Part shown: piece after piece, positions 1 to 20,586 of the stretch
Layout: every line of letters starts with the position of its first letter
Numbering within the stretch: the first letter of the stretch is position 1
NCBI RefSeq assembly: GCF_029227915.1
Contig: NC_079887.1
Coordinates: forward strand, 20,705,650-20,769,649
Direction: 5' to 3'
Length of the DNA stretch: 64,000 nucleotides
Source: Hydractinia symbiolongicarpus
Taxonomy: Eukaryota; Cnidaria; Hydrozoa; Anthoathecata; Hydractiniidae
Made by a program: the position numbers and the translations under genes
The notes under the pieces: generated by a model
The model's database searches: none
Seen by the model: the letters and a program-made list of their open reading frames with translations, nothing else
What the model was told of the DNA's origin: nothing

Positions 1-1107
1 ATTTTGTGTTTTAAAAAAATACAAGTAAATTTTAAAACTTTTTTTTTTCGACAAATATATTTTCAGGCAATTAGAAGAGTAAATAACGGACTTCCTTTAT
101 AACAACAAAACAACGTAAAAATAAAACGCTATTAATAGTCAATCGCCGGAAATAATTAAAAATTTTGATTTTCTGGTTTAATACAATCTAATAAAAATGA
201 AAAATTCACTAAATTTCAACACTTAATAGTTAAAAAGTTTTCGAACAGTGTAAAATATATGCTAGACTTGTACAAAGCTTCGAGTCCATGTACATTAATA
301 AGAAGGATACGATTATGCGCTTGCTCATTTTATTTCTACCGAGAACATCAAGATCATTTTTAGGTCATCAATGCATAAAAGAATTTAAGATGTCTTGGGG
401 GCAAGGATGACCAAGAACGTGTAGGAAAGCGCTAATATATATTCGTCAGATTAAACTGATATTGAAAAGCATGAACGTACCTTTGCGCAAGCGCATTTAA
501 CCATTCACAAATCACCAAACCGATTTGGACGAGTCACAACATAAATAGAGCGTTAATGAAAGGCTCTGATTTTTTACTTCAATTTCCCGATGTGTTTTAT
601 TTATTAACAGTGTTCCATTATCACATTTTCTAAGAACGCCCAGGCCCCATTGCACGGAATTCTATTTTATTAAACTACTATACTGTACAAACCCCTGTTT
701 CTACACCAGGCATTGTTGCCTTTTTGTTGCTTTTTTTTCTGCTGTTCATCGCGTTTCTATAACTACTACCGCGCCGTATTTAATATATTGACATTTTAAA
801 AATTACGTCTCCCAAAATCGTCTACCGTGCCATTTTGATATGAACTTCGCTGCTGGGCGTTTTTTGTCGTTGAAACGAAGAGGTGGGCACTATAAACAGG
901 GGTCAAGTCGGAGGCGAATCTTTTAAATTAAATTCTTCGAGGTTATCGTCAAAATTCGTCAAAGAATTTCATCGTTGTGTATTTTACATTCAGAGAGCTT
1001 TCCACCACTCTTTACCAAAATCAGAGGAGTTTTAACAAATAAAAAAGGAGATAATAATTTAACGTCTTAATTTTTATTTTCAACCTCTTTTTCCCTCAAC
1101 GCAAGCG
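1..1107. other. Intergenic, no gene seen
   Basis: AT-rich sequence with no open frame that resembles a protein and no clear repeat structure. Nothing can be supported here. Confidence 0.5.
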
Positions 1108-1790
1108 TTACAAAAATATTTTATTGTTTCTTGATTTAAAAATTATTGGTGTGATATTTTCGCATTTTTGATGAAACCACTGTAAATATTTCGAGCATTC
1201 GCCCATGTCATCTGCGTTTTCTTCGTCGTAGGACATGCAACAACTGAAGTACAACTTAATAGCCAAAATTTTGATTTTGCATCTTGAAGGTGTTAATGTT
1301 TTTTCTTCAGGAAAAGGAAGCATTTTTTCTTGATGGAAACACATAAGTAGATGCAGACGCAATCTTTTACGACCGTAAACTACTTTAGTTGGATCACCCT
1401 ACAAAGCAAGAGTTGTTGCAAATGAAATGGCGTATAGTCCACAATCCACAGAATTCTTTGGTTGCTGGACGGAACATATCTCTACCCTTATCTCCGGATC
1501 TGCTGTGTGGCAGAATAATGCTATTTGTCACGCAAAGCTGGGTGTCATGTTACCACTACTTAAGCTAACATAAACATTACATGAATTGTTATGATTTTTA
1601 GTGTTCCCTACACAAATCCAATGCAGTGCATCATTGTGAAGGATTTGTATAAAAGGCTTCTTTGACACAACTAATTCTTCACGTCTAGGGATACCGAGAC
1701 ACGTGTCGAAGAAGCCATCGTATTGGGGAAATTGTGCTGCAAGAGGTTGCTGTGCCAAGTTAATAGATTCGATGTTACAGTCGCCCTGTA
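1108..1790 (-). pseudogene. Ulp1-like cysteine protease remnant
   Basis: On the - strand one reading frame runs from about 1790 to 1108 and is broken by two stops, a TGA at about 1528-1530 and a TAG near 1398-1400. It reads like the Ulp1/SENP-type peptidase found in repetitive cnidarian genes: LQ-type segment QILHNDALHWICVGN with the candidate catalytic His before Trp, then SVQQPKNSVDCGLYA with the oxyanion Gln and the nucleophile Cys. The usual Asp after the His looks replaced, because the frame reads VYVSLSSGN where family members have an Asp before Ser-Leu. A Cys-rich tail (CCMSYDEE, then CSKYLQWFHQKC) looks like a small zinc-binding domain. Such domains often ride on transposons or repeat-borne genes. 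The two stops mark it as dead. The family assignment is from motif recognition only. Confidence 0.6.
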
Positions 1791-3001
1791 CATATAATTA
1801 CGTATTTACTTCTTTTAGGATAAAATCTCCTGTTTGTTGTGGGTGGAACACTGTCGTCTCTAAACAATTCATTCTTAACATTATATTTAATGATTCTTTC
1901 ATCGACTTTTTGGGACATTCCTTCAGCCTTAAAATTTACGATTTAATTATCTACTACCAAGTTTTACAACTACAAAGACGACACGAAAATTTAAACATAT
2001 ACCTTTCCAAGAAAATGTTCAGAATGTGATTCAGGGAATGTGATCCATATAGTTCGTTTCCACCGTACACCTTCTTTATTCTGTTGCCATTTATTTTTTA
2101 GGCTTTTAACACAAACTGCAATTGTCAGAAAATTTCATGTTATAATAATTCTTGCTTTTTTAAAATATAAAAACATAATATAAAAGTTTTCTTACCCATG
2201 TTAAATGTCATTTTAATTCACAGTATTTTCCTTTGTATATTAATCACCAATCAATTTCAAGAGAATGTTTCTAAAATCAACTGAAATTGAACGTACGAAA
2301 TTTTCAAAACGTGTTTTATTTATGTGACTTATAGCGTTTTGATATTTTCCTGGGGTGTTCAAAGCATTTTCACTCGTTTATTGGACTATCGAGACCATCA
2401 GTTTAACTCGCCAAAATTATTTTGAATCCGACTTAAGCCCTGGTTATAGTGCCTACCCAATAGGAGGGAACCGCCTCTTCAACCTCGTTCCCAGTACCCT
2501 GGAAAGCAAGATTGTTGTGATAACAAATATTGCGTACAAAGCTGTGATTTGATAAGTTAAAGGAAAATATTCTTTGTTTTGTTTTTCTTCCCAGCCGTAG
2601 GTAACTTTTTGTTGATTTTGCATCAATTTAAAGGCGGTATTTTCTTTAACAAGCGTGATTAACAACAAGTTTCCTAACTACCTTTATGGCCCTAGCAATT
2701 AGTATCAAACAGTTGATGCCTTTTTCCAGCTTTTTTATATATGTATCTCTAGCTAGCTAGCAAAAATAAACCAACCTTAAGTATATATTACCTTCGTATT
2801 AAGCACTTTAAAGAAAATGCATTTTAGCTAAAAACAGAATTCAGGCTCTATAAATTTTCAGAAAATCTCCTTAAAAGTTAAGAAACATTCAAGCTGAACC
2901 AAAATGTTTGCTTTTTATACAAAAGAAAGTAATGTGTATTTGCCATGTTGGTATAATAACAATTTTTGACATATTTTCCAACCTTTAGCCAATACTAAAA
3001 A
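1791..3001. other. Upstream region of the GST gene
   Basis: No convincing gene. Short open frames here (for example 2355-2552) have no family resemblance. The 5' UTR and promoter of the GST gene should lie in the last few hundred bases, but no element can be assigned with confidence. Confidence 0.4.
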
Positions 3002-6000
3002 ATGGTATTAAAGCTGTTCTTCGATGCGATGTCACAACCAAGCCGTTCAGTGATGCTTCTACTTAAATGCAACAGTATCGCATATACTCCCAAGTTTGTC
3101 AATGTTGCAAAAGGTTAGTTACTGTAATGTAATTAAAAATAATTTACCCAGTGTTTTTATGTAGTATATTGACAAATATAATTTATTTTACCCATAGAAA
3201 TATCCACAGAAATATTTTAAGCATACAGGGTCATACCAGACCCTGTAATGCATGGCAATTTTTTTATTTTGAAATATTGCTTAAACTCACACATAAAAAA
3301 CTCATCATTGTAGAGTACAGTTCTATTGCTGTAGATAGGACAAAAGTTACAAAACATTTATATTAGTAATACCTGAAAATATATACAAGCATGAAATGAA
3401 AGTAGAACACATATATAATATAAGCAACAACAAAGCCAAGGTAATAACACATCTGTATATAATATTAATAAGCGTGAATAAAACATATGAATATGAGTCC
3501 AAATCCAAAGTAGTAATAGAAAATAAAATAAAATATGTCATGCAAGGTGTGATGCCATAAGTCGTTGAGCAGAAAACCGCTGAGCAAGGGGCATGTGAAG
3601 GTAGAGAAACATACTATCACATTTCCAGTCCCCCAATAACGATATGACATCCAGGGGAACACCTGCCTCTAAAGCAAAGGTAGCACCCCCACGGTGAAAC
3701 GAGGGGTTACCATATTGGGAGGTAGAACACCCTAAGTCTCAACACTTTTTTATAAAGGACATAAAAGTCCGATATGTCAATATAGTGTTGGGTAGCAGCG
3801 AGGATTTGCGCCAACAAAAGGCTTGAGCATCAGGCAGAACACCTGGAGTGAAAGAAAAAGCATGCAAAATAGCCCGAACTGGACAAAGAGGATAAGAAGG
3901 AATAGCCACCAGTGGAACAGTAATTGTGCGCTGTCCCAGTTGGATGGTCTTACTCCATCTAACTAGAACGAGAATATGGTCGTCATGAAAAGTAAAATCA
4001 CACCGAACTAGTTGTTTGAGCGGATTAAATATCGTAGAAGATGCTGGCAATAAATGTGACTTACGGAAAAAATGAAAGCTACAATTTAGGTTAAGGCGAG
4101 AACGGATACCAAAAAGAAGAGCAGTGGTAATAGGAAGACGTGGTTTGGCCGGAACACCAAGCATACGCTTCATACCTTTTAAAACTGTTGATAGTGTCCA
4201 ATTGTTGGTTAGAGGATTACCATATCCCACCTGAAGATATAGAAGGCCAACAAAATGTAGATACATACAAACTGATTGTGGTAGTAGAGCAAGCATCTGT
4301 TTGCAGACCGGTAATAGGTGTTTTGTCATAGAAATCGCACTGTCCATTAAACACACCCAAGAACTGATCCCACCAAGCTATATCCCTGTGAAATTCGAGC
4401 GTCAAGCGACACTTCGAGGCAGGGGAAGACAAGGTGTTCATCAGATCCAGGACACGTCTCAAGAATGTTCTACCACCATACACGACTTTACAAGCCCAAT
4501 TTAAGCGACCAGCAAGGCGTTGCAACTCTTTCTTAGAGGCTCTCTGCTTGGTTAAAAAATGTGACACTACTTCCCTCAATGCATCCAGTTTAGCAGGTGG
4601 AAGAGAAAGGGTAAGTGACACAATGTCAAGCAGAATTTCAAGAAAAGTAAGTTTCTGGCATGGAGGAACCAACTTGGCAGGGCTAAGCTGAAACCCTAGT
4701 GCAACAAGTAATTTACAGAGTGTGTTATAGGCCTTATAACATTCAGTCTGTGTTCGGCCAATAACAAGGAAATCATCTAGGTAGACAATAACGAGAGGAA
4801 AACCTCGTCTTAGCATCATACGACGAACAGATTGTGTAAGGAGCACTTCGACCTCCAAAAGGAAGTCGAGTATCGACAAGATATGAGTATCGTGTGCTTC
4901 CAGAAAACCGCTATTTTAGACCAAGCGCAGCATAGTTCGATGGATGAACAGGTACTGACCGATATGCATGGTGTAGATCAAACTTGGCCATAAAATATCC
5001 CTGTTTGATCATAGCACAGGCATCATTGATAGTTTAAATTTTTGTTTTTCAATATCAATGTACGTATTAACACCCTTTCCAACTGGCATGGAACAGTCAT
5101 GTATAATGCTTAACTCGTCAGAGTCAGATTTAGGGACAGCCCCAAAAGCACTGACAATAGTAGGTTTGCATTGAGTAAGTATATAGTTACCAGTTTTAAG
5201 TTCATCCAGCAGAGTAGCTTCTACTTTCATATGAGCTGTGGGACTGGTAACAGAAAAGTAGTTATTCATTTCCGCAGGCAATAAATCATAGTCCTTAGGA
5301 AGAAGCTGAAAACCACAGTTAATTCCATTAAGGAGGAAGTCACGGTCTGGGTCTTCAGCCATTTCATTGTTCCATAAGTCAACATTAAGAGCAGTGCGAA
5401 ATTCTGAGGGTAGTCAATGGTCAGAATTGTGGTTTTGTCCAGAATGAGGTTTGCCACAAGCCTGATTACCAATTTTGTGGTTGCAGACGTGGGTGAATTT
5501 ATATTCTGTTTTCTGGCAACCTTTTTGGCGGTTAAAATTATGACATATTTCCACACCAGAAGAAGTATATGTAGGAAACCCCAAAGACAATCCTGAGGCA
5601 GGTGAACCTGGATGGGTTAGAGACAGGAGAGGAGGCCCAACGAGGTATAAGCATCACTTCATGCAAATGGCTATTGTCAAAGCTCCATGGATAGCCATAA
5701 GTGTGCTGAAGAATTCGATATTCATCGTCATACTTCAGCACAGACTCCTAGGTGTACTTTCTAGCCAGCTTTAAGATCTTAATGGAATAAAACAAATAGT
5801 CACGTAAATCGGACGAGGTTGGCAATCTGGCAGAAGACAATAATTCATAAAAAATTCTCAAATTAGCTATGTTATATTGTTCCATGGAAAGAGATTCCAG
5901 TCTTGGCTTCTTATTACCAATGGCCAACATTAGCGTAGTTTGCGAACCAGGATCAGCAGAAATAACTTTCTCCTGCTCCACAGGACGAAGACGAGACACA

Positions 6001-9000
6001 AAATCGACAATACGAAGGGGCTTACCATTTCTAGTGTTGGAAGAAAGTGCAGGGCGCAGAAACAATTCTGAACTACGGTCTTTTTGCTGGCGAAAAGCAT
6101 GCGATAGGGAGTGTGTTTGTTGTTGTGATGAGACAGTGCGATTGGTCAACAAATTGGTGGACTGTTGCAGAGCAAGCAAGGAAGCAAAACAAGATGGCGG
6201 TTGTACGTCAAGAGGTGAAGGGCGGATATTCTCTTGAACACGATTGGTTTGATTCACAGTTTGCAGCAGCGGGGAAATGGTTAAAATTTGTGCTGGGCGG
6301 GCCTTTTTTGGAAGAAGCTGAGCTAAGCCTAGATAATTCTGATTGTCGATCAGCAATCTGATTGAGAAGGTGTTGCTCTTCTGTTTGTAAACTTTCCCTT
6401 AGTGATAGCTCTTCCTGTTCTAAGACAGCCAGCTGATTTCGAAGAGCAGCTAGCTGAGACGGCAAAGAAGATTTGTTTGATGTGGCCAGGTCAGACTGCA
6501 GAGACGAAGATCTTTGGATTGAAGACATTGGATTATGAGCGATAGTTGAAGAAAGTGTCGAAGCAGCTGATGTGGCAGTGTTGGTAGCGCTAGAACGCAA
6601 CCTGGATAGTAACGACTGGGAATACTAATACCAGGAAGTTTTGGGATGCGTTTCTTTTTGAGTGTGAACGATTCCTCAAGAGCGACAGACAGCAGATTGG
6701 AAGGTTTGTGAAGTTGAATCTTCATCTTCTGAGCCATCTGGCATTTGAGTGGGTGAGATAAAATATAACAGCATCCATATAGGTGATAAACTCATGTTTA
6801 ATTAGCCAAAGATTGGTTTGATTGCAAAATGATTGATTAGATATAAGTGGATTAATAAGCAGCAGACATAAGCATAAGAAAAACTGCTAGAACTGAAAAG
6901 AAAAACTATGAGGCAACTGCAGCTTAAATACTAGCAAGACTGCTGACCAAAATATATACTGCTGACCAGAAAAGGCACATAGGTAAATGGTAAACTAACT
7001 ATGGGCAATACAAACCAGAGTACTGTAGGAAGAAAACCTATATATGTGTGCATTTAAACACTCATAAATGTATATTTATGAGTCACAAAAACATAAATGT
7101 AAACATGACAAAAAGTGAGGGATTTTTAAAAAATATTGATTTATGCAATGTTTGTGTTGTTTGTGTTATGTAGATATGAAAATGCTGAGAAATTCTTAAA
7201 TTCACTGAAGAGCAACCAATGTTAGATGGCAGCACAAAATGTAAATTGTGTACAGTTTTAGTAGTGAATTTTAGAAAAGGTGAAAAAGACTGGATTAGGA
7301 TGTATATATACCTATCCAAATATATGTCTTATACTCTTATACTTCTGTGCCACATTTTTCTTACAATGTCATGAACTCTTTCTGACTCTTCAGCGCATTA
7401 CTCTTTCTTTTCTTGGCCTATTTAACTAAGTTTTCTCTAAGGATCTTAAAATTGAGTTCAACACCTTATTCTTTCGCTTTACCAATGGCAAAAAAAATCA
7501 TGCGGCGCCGTAGATTAGTGGTTATAGCTCTTGTACTCTGTGCGGGAGACTGGGGTTCGATTTCTCTTGACGGCGATTTAATATGGGCGAGTAAATGTTA
7601 CCATAGCCCGGGTTAACCCAAGCCATGTGAGGGGGGGGGGGATTTTGGGAAATTGGGGAGATGGTACACTATATGGGTTGTTGGATGTTGCCGGGTGTTG
7701 TCTAGTAGAGCGCGAGCCCTAATTGGGTCTGCGTAGCTCAAAATAAGCTTTAAATACTCTAGGACTCTTCATCTAAGCCATGGCCCCTCCTGGAAATAAT
7801 AGACATGGTATATCCCTCAATATTTGTGAGGTTAGCCATATAAAATATGCACATCTATCTATGCCGGAATCTCCTTTTTGTTAATCCCACTCTTTCCTAT
7901 GCTTTTGATGTTTTTCTGTAAACTTTCCTATATATATTATTTTCTGTACTCATTTCCTTCCAAACCTTTGTCTAGACAATAAGTGTTAAATTTCAGCTAC
8001 ATGTTGATTTGGGTTGACAAAAACTTTAAGCTTCCTTTAATTCAAGAATTTTATCCTATTTTCTGGATTGGTGAGAAAAAGTACACAGATCTTTTGGTTA
8101 AGAAAAATTCTGTTCTATCCATTTAGGTTTGGAACCAAAGCCTATATTATGATTATTATGAAATATATTTAAAAGATTCTGTTCATTTATTTATATTTTT
8201 CCATCTACCCATTCCACATACTAAGATTGTTAAAGAAATTAAAATATTTTGGCCTTGGAGGTAAATTACTTGATTTCTTGGTAAACAGAACTCAAAGTGT
8301 TGTACTAAATGGCGTTTCATCATTTAGGTACACAGTTTATAGTGGTTACCCAAGGACGTGTTTTAGGACCAATCTTGTTCTTGATGTTAATGATCTTAAT
8401 AATTTCTTTTTATCTCTATTTGTTGATGATGCGAAAAATTTGAAAGTATTACATAATGTAGACAGTTGTGGTGCTCTTCAGCAGAAAATGGAAAGTGCTG
8501 CACATATGAAGAACTAATGTTAAATATCAATTACCTTAATGCTGAAGGTAATGCAGTTAATCTTGCTGAATATACTGTATACATTTCTCTGAAAACTTGA
8601 AGTTTACTGAACATATTTAAATATAAGCAAATAAAGTGATTGGTTTAAGTAAAAGATCACTGATATTTTTAAATGAAGAAAGTTTAAGGAATCTAATTGT
8701 CAGTTTTGAATACTGTGCTGCAGTTTGAGAACTGCTTCCTGTAAAAAACAATATTATCAAAAATATTTTGCATACCCAGCAAATATCGTCTTTAACGTTC
8801 CTAAAGCATACTGTAGTACCAACGTGAGGACATCACACAAGTTGCAGAAGTCTTATAGTAGAACTACTTCTTGACTCAACATGTTTTCATGTATCGAATA
8901 CCAACCAAATAATGTTGTAATAGTTAGCTCGATAAATGAGTTTAAAAATTGTTTAAATGTTTTTTGGATTGAAAAGAAGTATCTTTGTGTTTTGATTTTA

Positions 9001-12000
9001 TTTTTGTGCATTATAGTGTTGATTGCTAATAATAATAGTATACAACTTAGACATACTGCTAAACGAAATTATAGTTTGTATAGACTGAAGATGCATGCTC
9101 TGGATGAAATTTCTGGAGTTATTATTCTGGCTCTAAAAATGTTTACATTAAAAAAAATTACCTTTGTTATGGGTCCCACCCTCTAGAGTCTTGGGATCCC
9201 CGGCTCCACTTTTCATATATTGCCGGATATTTTGTATTTCTTTAGTATTAGTTTTTGTTCTGTGTAGGATTCTTTTAAAATTCACACTTATTCTGTCATC
9301 TTTAAATCAGAAGATAAGCAAGAAGAGGTTTGTTTATTTAAAATTTATAAAAAATAATTCTATCCTTATCAAGATATAGTTTGACACTTCACAATTTCAA
9401 CGACTAATAATCTAATAGTAGATGTTATATATTTGTTGTTTTACATAGGTGAGCAATTTTCAGATGAATTTAAAAGAATTAATCCCACTGCCAAAGTTCC
9501 CGCTATTCAAGATAATGATTTTACTTTGTTTGAAAGGTAACTATTTATGAAAAATTGTTTACCTTGTGATTCATTAACACACTAGTACCAAAATTAGTGT
9601 CTTTGTTGTCAAAAAAAACCTGCTAAAGCTGTTTGTCTCATTTTTATTCGAAGTTTAAGAGCTGTTAAAATATCCTGTAAAGTCTTAAAATTTATCCATA
9701 TTCTCATTACAATATAAAAAAAAGTTATAAAAGTAATCTTTGTCTTTTTACTCTTTGGTTACCCTTAATTTAAAACAAAAACAGTAATCTCCTGAAAAAA
9801 AAACAGTAATCTCCCGAAATGTCGCCTACTAAACTATCATGTTCAAGAAATGATAAACTTTCCACAGTAATAAAAACAGTAAAGTTTTTCAAATATTATT
9901 ATTAGGTGAAAATAATATTTTTATTAAAAAAAAATATTTCTAATAAATAAAAATTATCAAATAATCAAAAATGTACATTAATAAAAGCGTTTATACAAAT
10001 GCATCAATAATAATGTTAAACATATATATATTAGTTTTCCATAGCCTTTAAAAAAATTTAAATACCTTTTAGCATTTTCACAATAATTTACTCACAAGTT
10101 TATCTATAGTGCAGAAAAAGTTTACACTATTAGTCAATTTTTAAAAAGTTTTTACCGGTTATATGCTTCGTATAAGGCAACTTAACTATGCTTTCCAGAA
10201 ACAATTATTATTTTACTTTTTTGGATTTTCGACTGCATTTTTATCCAAGTTATAATTACACACTTGTTATCAAATTCTCGCAAAACTGTAGACCCTTTAC
10301 AAATTTGAGTCACCAAGTTATTGCCCACTAATGGCTGTTGCATCAGCAATTTTATTCCAATGTATTTTTTGGCTTATTTTGAGCATCCCAGTTCCCTTTA
10401 ATTTTGCATGAGGATTGGAATGGGTGCAGCTAACCCCTATTGCTCAGCCCTTTCATGTGATTAGTGAACCCTTGAGCAATGTAATGATGTCAAAACTGGT
10501 TTAAATCTGCAACATGTTTGGATGAAAAACTATTTTAATATGGCAGAGAGGAAGTGACTGAAAAGCAACTTGCACAGTCCCATCAGCCAGATTAAATCTC
10601 CTTAAATCAGCATTGATAACAAACTACACCACTTAAAATAATCCAAAAAATTCTAACTTATCCCTGAGTTACTTTATTGCTTAGTAAAATCAATACTCAC
10701 ATTTTCGTGTCACTAAATGCCATCTGTGATGATTTTTTGTATGTTGTTCAATTAGTGTCATAATCATGATAATTGACTTGAAATCCTGTGTCTCTGAGCA
10801 TTAAATTTTTGTATGTTTTTTTTTTTGCTAAGTCTCCTTCTTTATGACAATGCTTTGCTCTAGTTAAGTAGTTAGAACTGAATACCTTTTTACGCTTTCA
10901 GTGATGCAGTTATCTGTAACATAATTCTTACTTTCCTGCTTGTAGTGAGGCCATTTTGAAGTATTTATGTGCGACACAATCTCTTCCTGATCATTGGTAT
11001 CCAAAAGATCAAAAAGCACGATCAAAAATTGATGAATATCTAGCATGGCATCATACTGCATTAAGAATGGGGGCAGCTATGACATTCAGACATGCGGTTT
11101 GTAAATATTTTTTTAGATAAACACAATGCATGCTGCTAGTTTCAATGTTGCTACAGTTATAAAAAAAGTGTATAAAAACTATATATTGTACATATTGCAA
11201 TCATCAGATTTTCTGTATGGTACACAGTTCTGGACATCACTATTTCATGCATCCTTAGCACTAAATAGTGATCCAGGAGCCATTTTAAACAAAGTCATTA
11301 ATACAGTCTAAAAACAGGGTGAAACAATTTTTATGACTATTATTATAAAGTAGCGTATTGAAACTGGTGCTAGGGCGCTTATATGATTTTTGGGTTGGTG
11401 CTAATTCAAGGGAGACACTTATTATCGTTGTTTGTGTCTTCTTTATCATTGGTTAGTTCTTGTCTGCATTTGATGTTTGTAAATAAGGGCTCCTTAAGTA
11501 AGTCAGGTAGTATGTAAACTTTATCTTATATTTAGATTTTAATACCTCGTTTAACTGGAAAGCCTCCTAAAGATGCCAGTAAATATATTAAATTGTTAAA
11601 ATCGTCATTAGATTTGTTCGAAAATTATTTTATATGTGGTACTAAATTTATATCAAGTAATGAAATCACAATAGCTGATTTAATGGCAGTGACAGAACTT
11701 TCACAACTTGAGGTGAGTAATGTAGCAGGTGCACGAAAAAAATGCTGACATGGTAATATAAAAATTAAAGGTTTCACATTTTGTAACCATTCCCCTGTAC
11801 CCTAAAATGTCAAAGACCAAATATGATAGATATCTCCGGCCTGTATCAGCAAGACAATTGTATGTGACATGCCATTCAAAAGTACGAACAAGATTGATTG
11901 TAGAACACCCAGTTGTTAAAAAAACAGTATACCTATTATAAAATCAATTTCTGGCTTCTGGTCATATTTCTGGTAAAACTATTTTTTTTTAGCCAAACTT

Positions 12001-12230
12001 TTTCATTAAAAAAATAGCTACACATTCTGTTTAGTCATTACAAAAATTGCTGCTTTAAGTTAAAGAGACTTCTGTTATATTTTCAGGTGATGGGTGAGAA
12101 TGCTCCCCCTCTCTCACCAAAAGTGGAAGAATGGAAGAAACGATGTATTAATGCAACTGAACCTCATTATAGTGAAGTTCATCAAGTAATGTACAAGGTA
12201 CAAAAGGCCGTTGCATCATCAAAGTTATAA
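3002..12230 (+). CDS. GSTT: Theta-class glutathione S-transferase, 5 exons
   Basis: Exons 3002-3113, 9449-9536, 10946-11096, 11536-11712 and 12087-12230 have GT/AG borders and matching phases and give a 223-residue protein, close to the usual 240 for theta GSTs. The enzyme conjugates glutathione to electrophiles in the cytosol. The N-terminal thioredoxin-like domain (residues 1 to about 80) starts MVLKLFFDAMSQPSRS. Ser11 is at the place of the catalytic serine of theta enzymes, and NPTAKVPAIQD carries the cis-proline before the glutathione contacts. The helical C-terminal domain follows, with the LISSNEITIADLMAVTEL-type motif in exon 4 (here FISSNEITIADLMAVTEL). Intron 1 is 6.3 kb and contains a DIRS-like element, a SINE and a LINE scrap, while the other introns are under 1.5 kb. 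The start codon is the only Met that gives the standard theta N-terminus. Theta versus a related class is judged by eye. Confidence 0.9.
3538..4356 (-). pseudogene. DIRS tyrosine recombinase with one in-frame stop
   Basis: The frame 4356-3739 carries the core-binding part (for example VGYGNPLTNNWTLSTVLKG) and the start of the catalytic domain. The same frame resumes after one TGA at 3736-3738 with SFHRGGATFALEAGVPLDV, then GDWKCDSMFLYLHM, and stops at 3538. These match the C-terminal catalytic Arg (in HRGG), the Trp/His position (in GDW) and the Tyr nucleophile (in FLYL) of DIRS recombinases. The enzyme would integrate a circular cDNA without target duplication. Apart from the single stop the domain looks complete. 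Confidence 0.8.
4217..5362 (-). pseudogene. DIRS reverse transcriptase, broken
   Basis: The frame 5362-5009 holds the RT fingers region, including AVPKSDSDELSIIHDCSMP. It is followed in the next part by MAKFDLHHAYRSVPVHP (catalytic Asp in FDL), then a stop where a Trp is usual and a shift near 4900. The frame 4879-4217 continues with the palm motif YLDDFLVIG (the two catalytic Asp) and the thumb region (LQRLAGRLNWACKVVYGG). It ends just after LQTDAC, which looks like the start of RNase H. The tyrosine recombinase frame follows almost at once, so most of RNase H appears deleted. Confidence 0.8.
5400..6737 (-). pseudogene. DIRS gag-like region, frameshifted
   Basis: A run of overlapping frames begins with MAQKMKIQLHK at 6737 and then shifts near 6600. 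It continues as a Ser/Thr-rich stretch followed by a heptad-like segment (AALRNQLAVLEQEELSL) that suggests a coiled coil. Near 5540-5425 the sequence reads CHNFNRQKGC, then FTHVCNHK and later ACGKPH, a Cys/His cluster like the one at the end of DIRS gag proteins. Frames 5748-6356 and 6208-6600 overlap, so at least one frameshift is present. The function would be RNA binding and particle assembly, but this copy is broken. Confidence 0.55.
7503..7861 (+). mobile_element. tRNA-derived SINE, family A, near full length
   Basis: The left end has an RNA polymerase III A-box-like stretch (TAGATTAGTGGTTATAGC, about 7511-7528) and a B box (GGTTCGATTT, 7554-7563) at tRNA spacing. A body of about 290 bp follows. 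The same body recurs at 38309-38527 and 41543-41853. A run of G residues (about 7629-7640) interrupts the body. It lies in GST intron 1. The A/B boxes mark it as a SINE and not a tRNA gene, because the body is shared and the tRNA fold is imperfect. Confidence 0.75.
8227..8520 (+). pseudogene. LINE reverse transcriptase scrap
   Basis: The frame reads KKLKYFGLGGKLLDFLVNRT, QSVVLNGVSS and then VYSGYP, the order seen around the palm and motif B region of jockey/CR1-type LINE reverse transcriptases, with a later LFVDDAK like the FADD motif C. It is frameshifted at the GVPQGS position and has no start or end of its own. It is a dead fragment in GST intron 1, and similarity fades after about 8520. 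Confidence 0.55.
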
Positions 12231-12465
12231 TATGCATACATAGTGTCTTATTGACAATCTGCATCAATGCCATACATTTTTAGTCTTACCTTTTTAAATT
12301 TTTTTTTTAGTTTTCTGATAAAAGATTTTGTATGTTAACATAAGACTGATTTTTTTTCCTTTTACTTTGTCTATATGTTGCAAGAAAAGGTCTTGTTATG
12401 AAAAAGCAAAAGATAATTGCAGTTTTTCTTTACTGTCAGAAATTTTGATTGAATTTTTCTTTTAA

Positions 12466-12471
12466 AATAAA
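12466..12471 (+). terminator. Candidate poly(A) signal of the GST gene
   Basis: AATAAA lies 236 bp after the GST stop codon, before the MAPKAPK5 gene. It is the first canonical hexamer downstream of the stop. Confidence 0.5.
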
Positions 12472-12895
12472 GTTCCTCAAAAATGTGACAAACGTTTGTT
12501 AGATGTTTAAAATCTAGAATCTTTTTCATTTTTTATATGTAAACAATATTAAAATGTTTTATGGATATCTGAGATGGTCTACGTGGAGCTTGCAAACTAC
12601 TTGGAAAATGTTTCTGTGGATTGAACAAAATAACCCATCTATGTGTATAGAGTTGCTACAGTGCATGCATTAAAAAGTAAAACAGACAGACTTCAAAAAT
12701 GTGGTTTAAACAGAATGACAGGAATATGTGATGTATCTAAAATGGCTCTCATAACATTCCAAAGTGACTCTGGTTTATTCCAAAAAATGTATGCATGAAA
12801 ATTCAACTAGTGAAGAATTATGTGTATATTATAACTGTGCTATTTATTTCTGTAGAAAATAGAAAATAATTGAAAAAAATATGAGGATATAAAAA

Positions 12896-20586
<7,691 letters not shown>

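Larger units (their letters stand above)
3538..6760 (-). mobile_element. Degenerate DIRS-like retroelement
   Basis: Three blocks lie in the order expected for a DIRS element on the - strand: a gag-like region (about 6737-5400), a reverse transcriptase (about 5362-4217) and a tyrosine recombinase (about 4356-3538) whose frame overlaps the end of the RT frame. DIRS elements integrate with a tyrosine recombinase instead of a DDE integrase. All three frames carry stops or shifts, and most of the RNase H domain is missing, so the copy is inactive. I could not define the terminal repeats. It sits antisense inside GST intron 1. Confidence 0.8.

Noticed and set aside
2355-2552. 65-codon open frame before the GST gene
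   Set aside because: No domain, no context, and composition like the flanking non-coding DNA.
7503-7580. Possible tRNA gene from A and B boxes
   Set aside because: The segment is the head of a repeated SINE body found three times, and the cloverleaf is imperfect. The same holds for 34761-34825 and 31090-31158.
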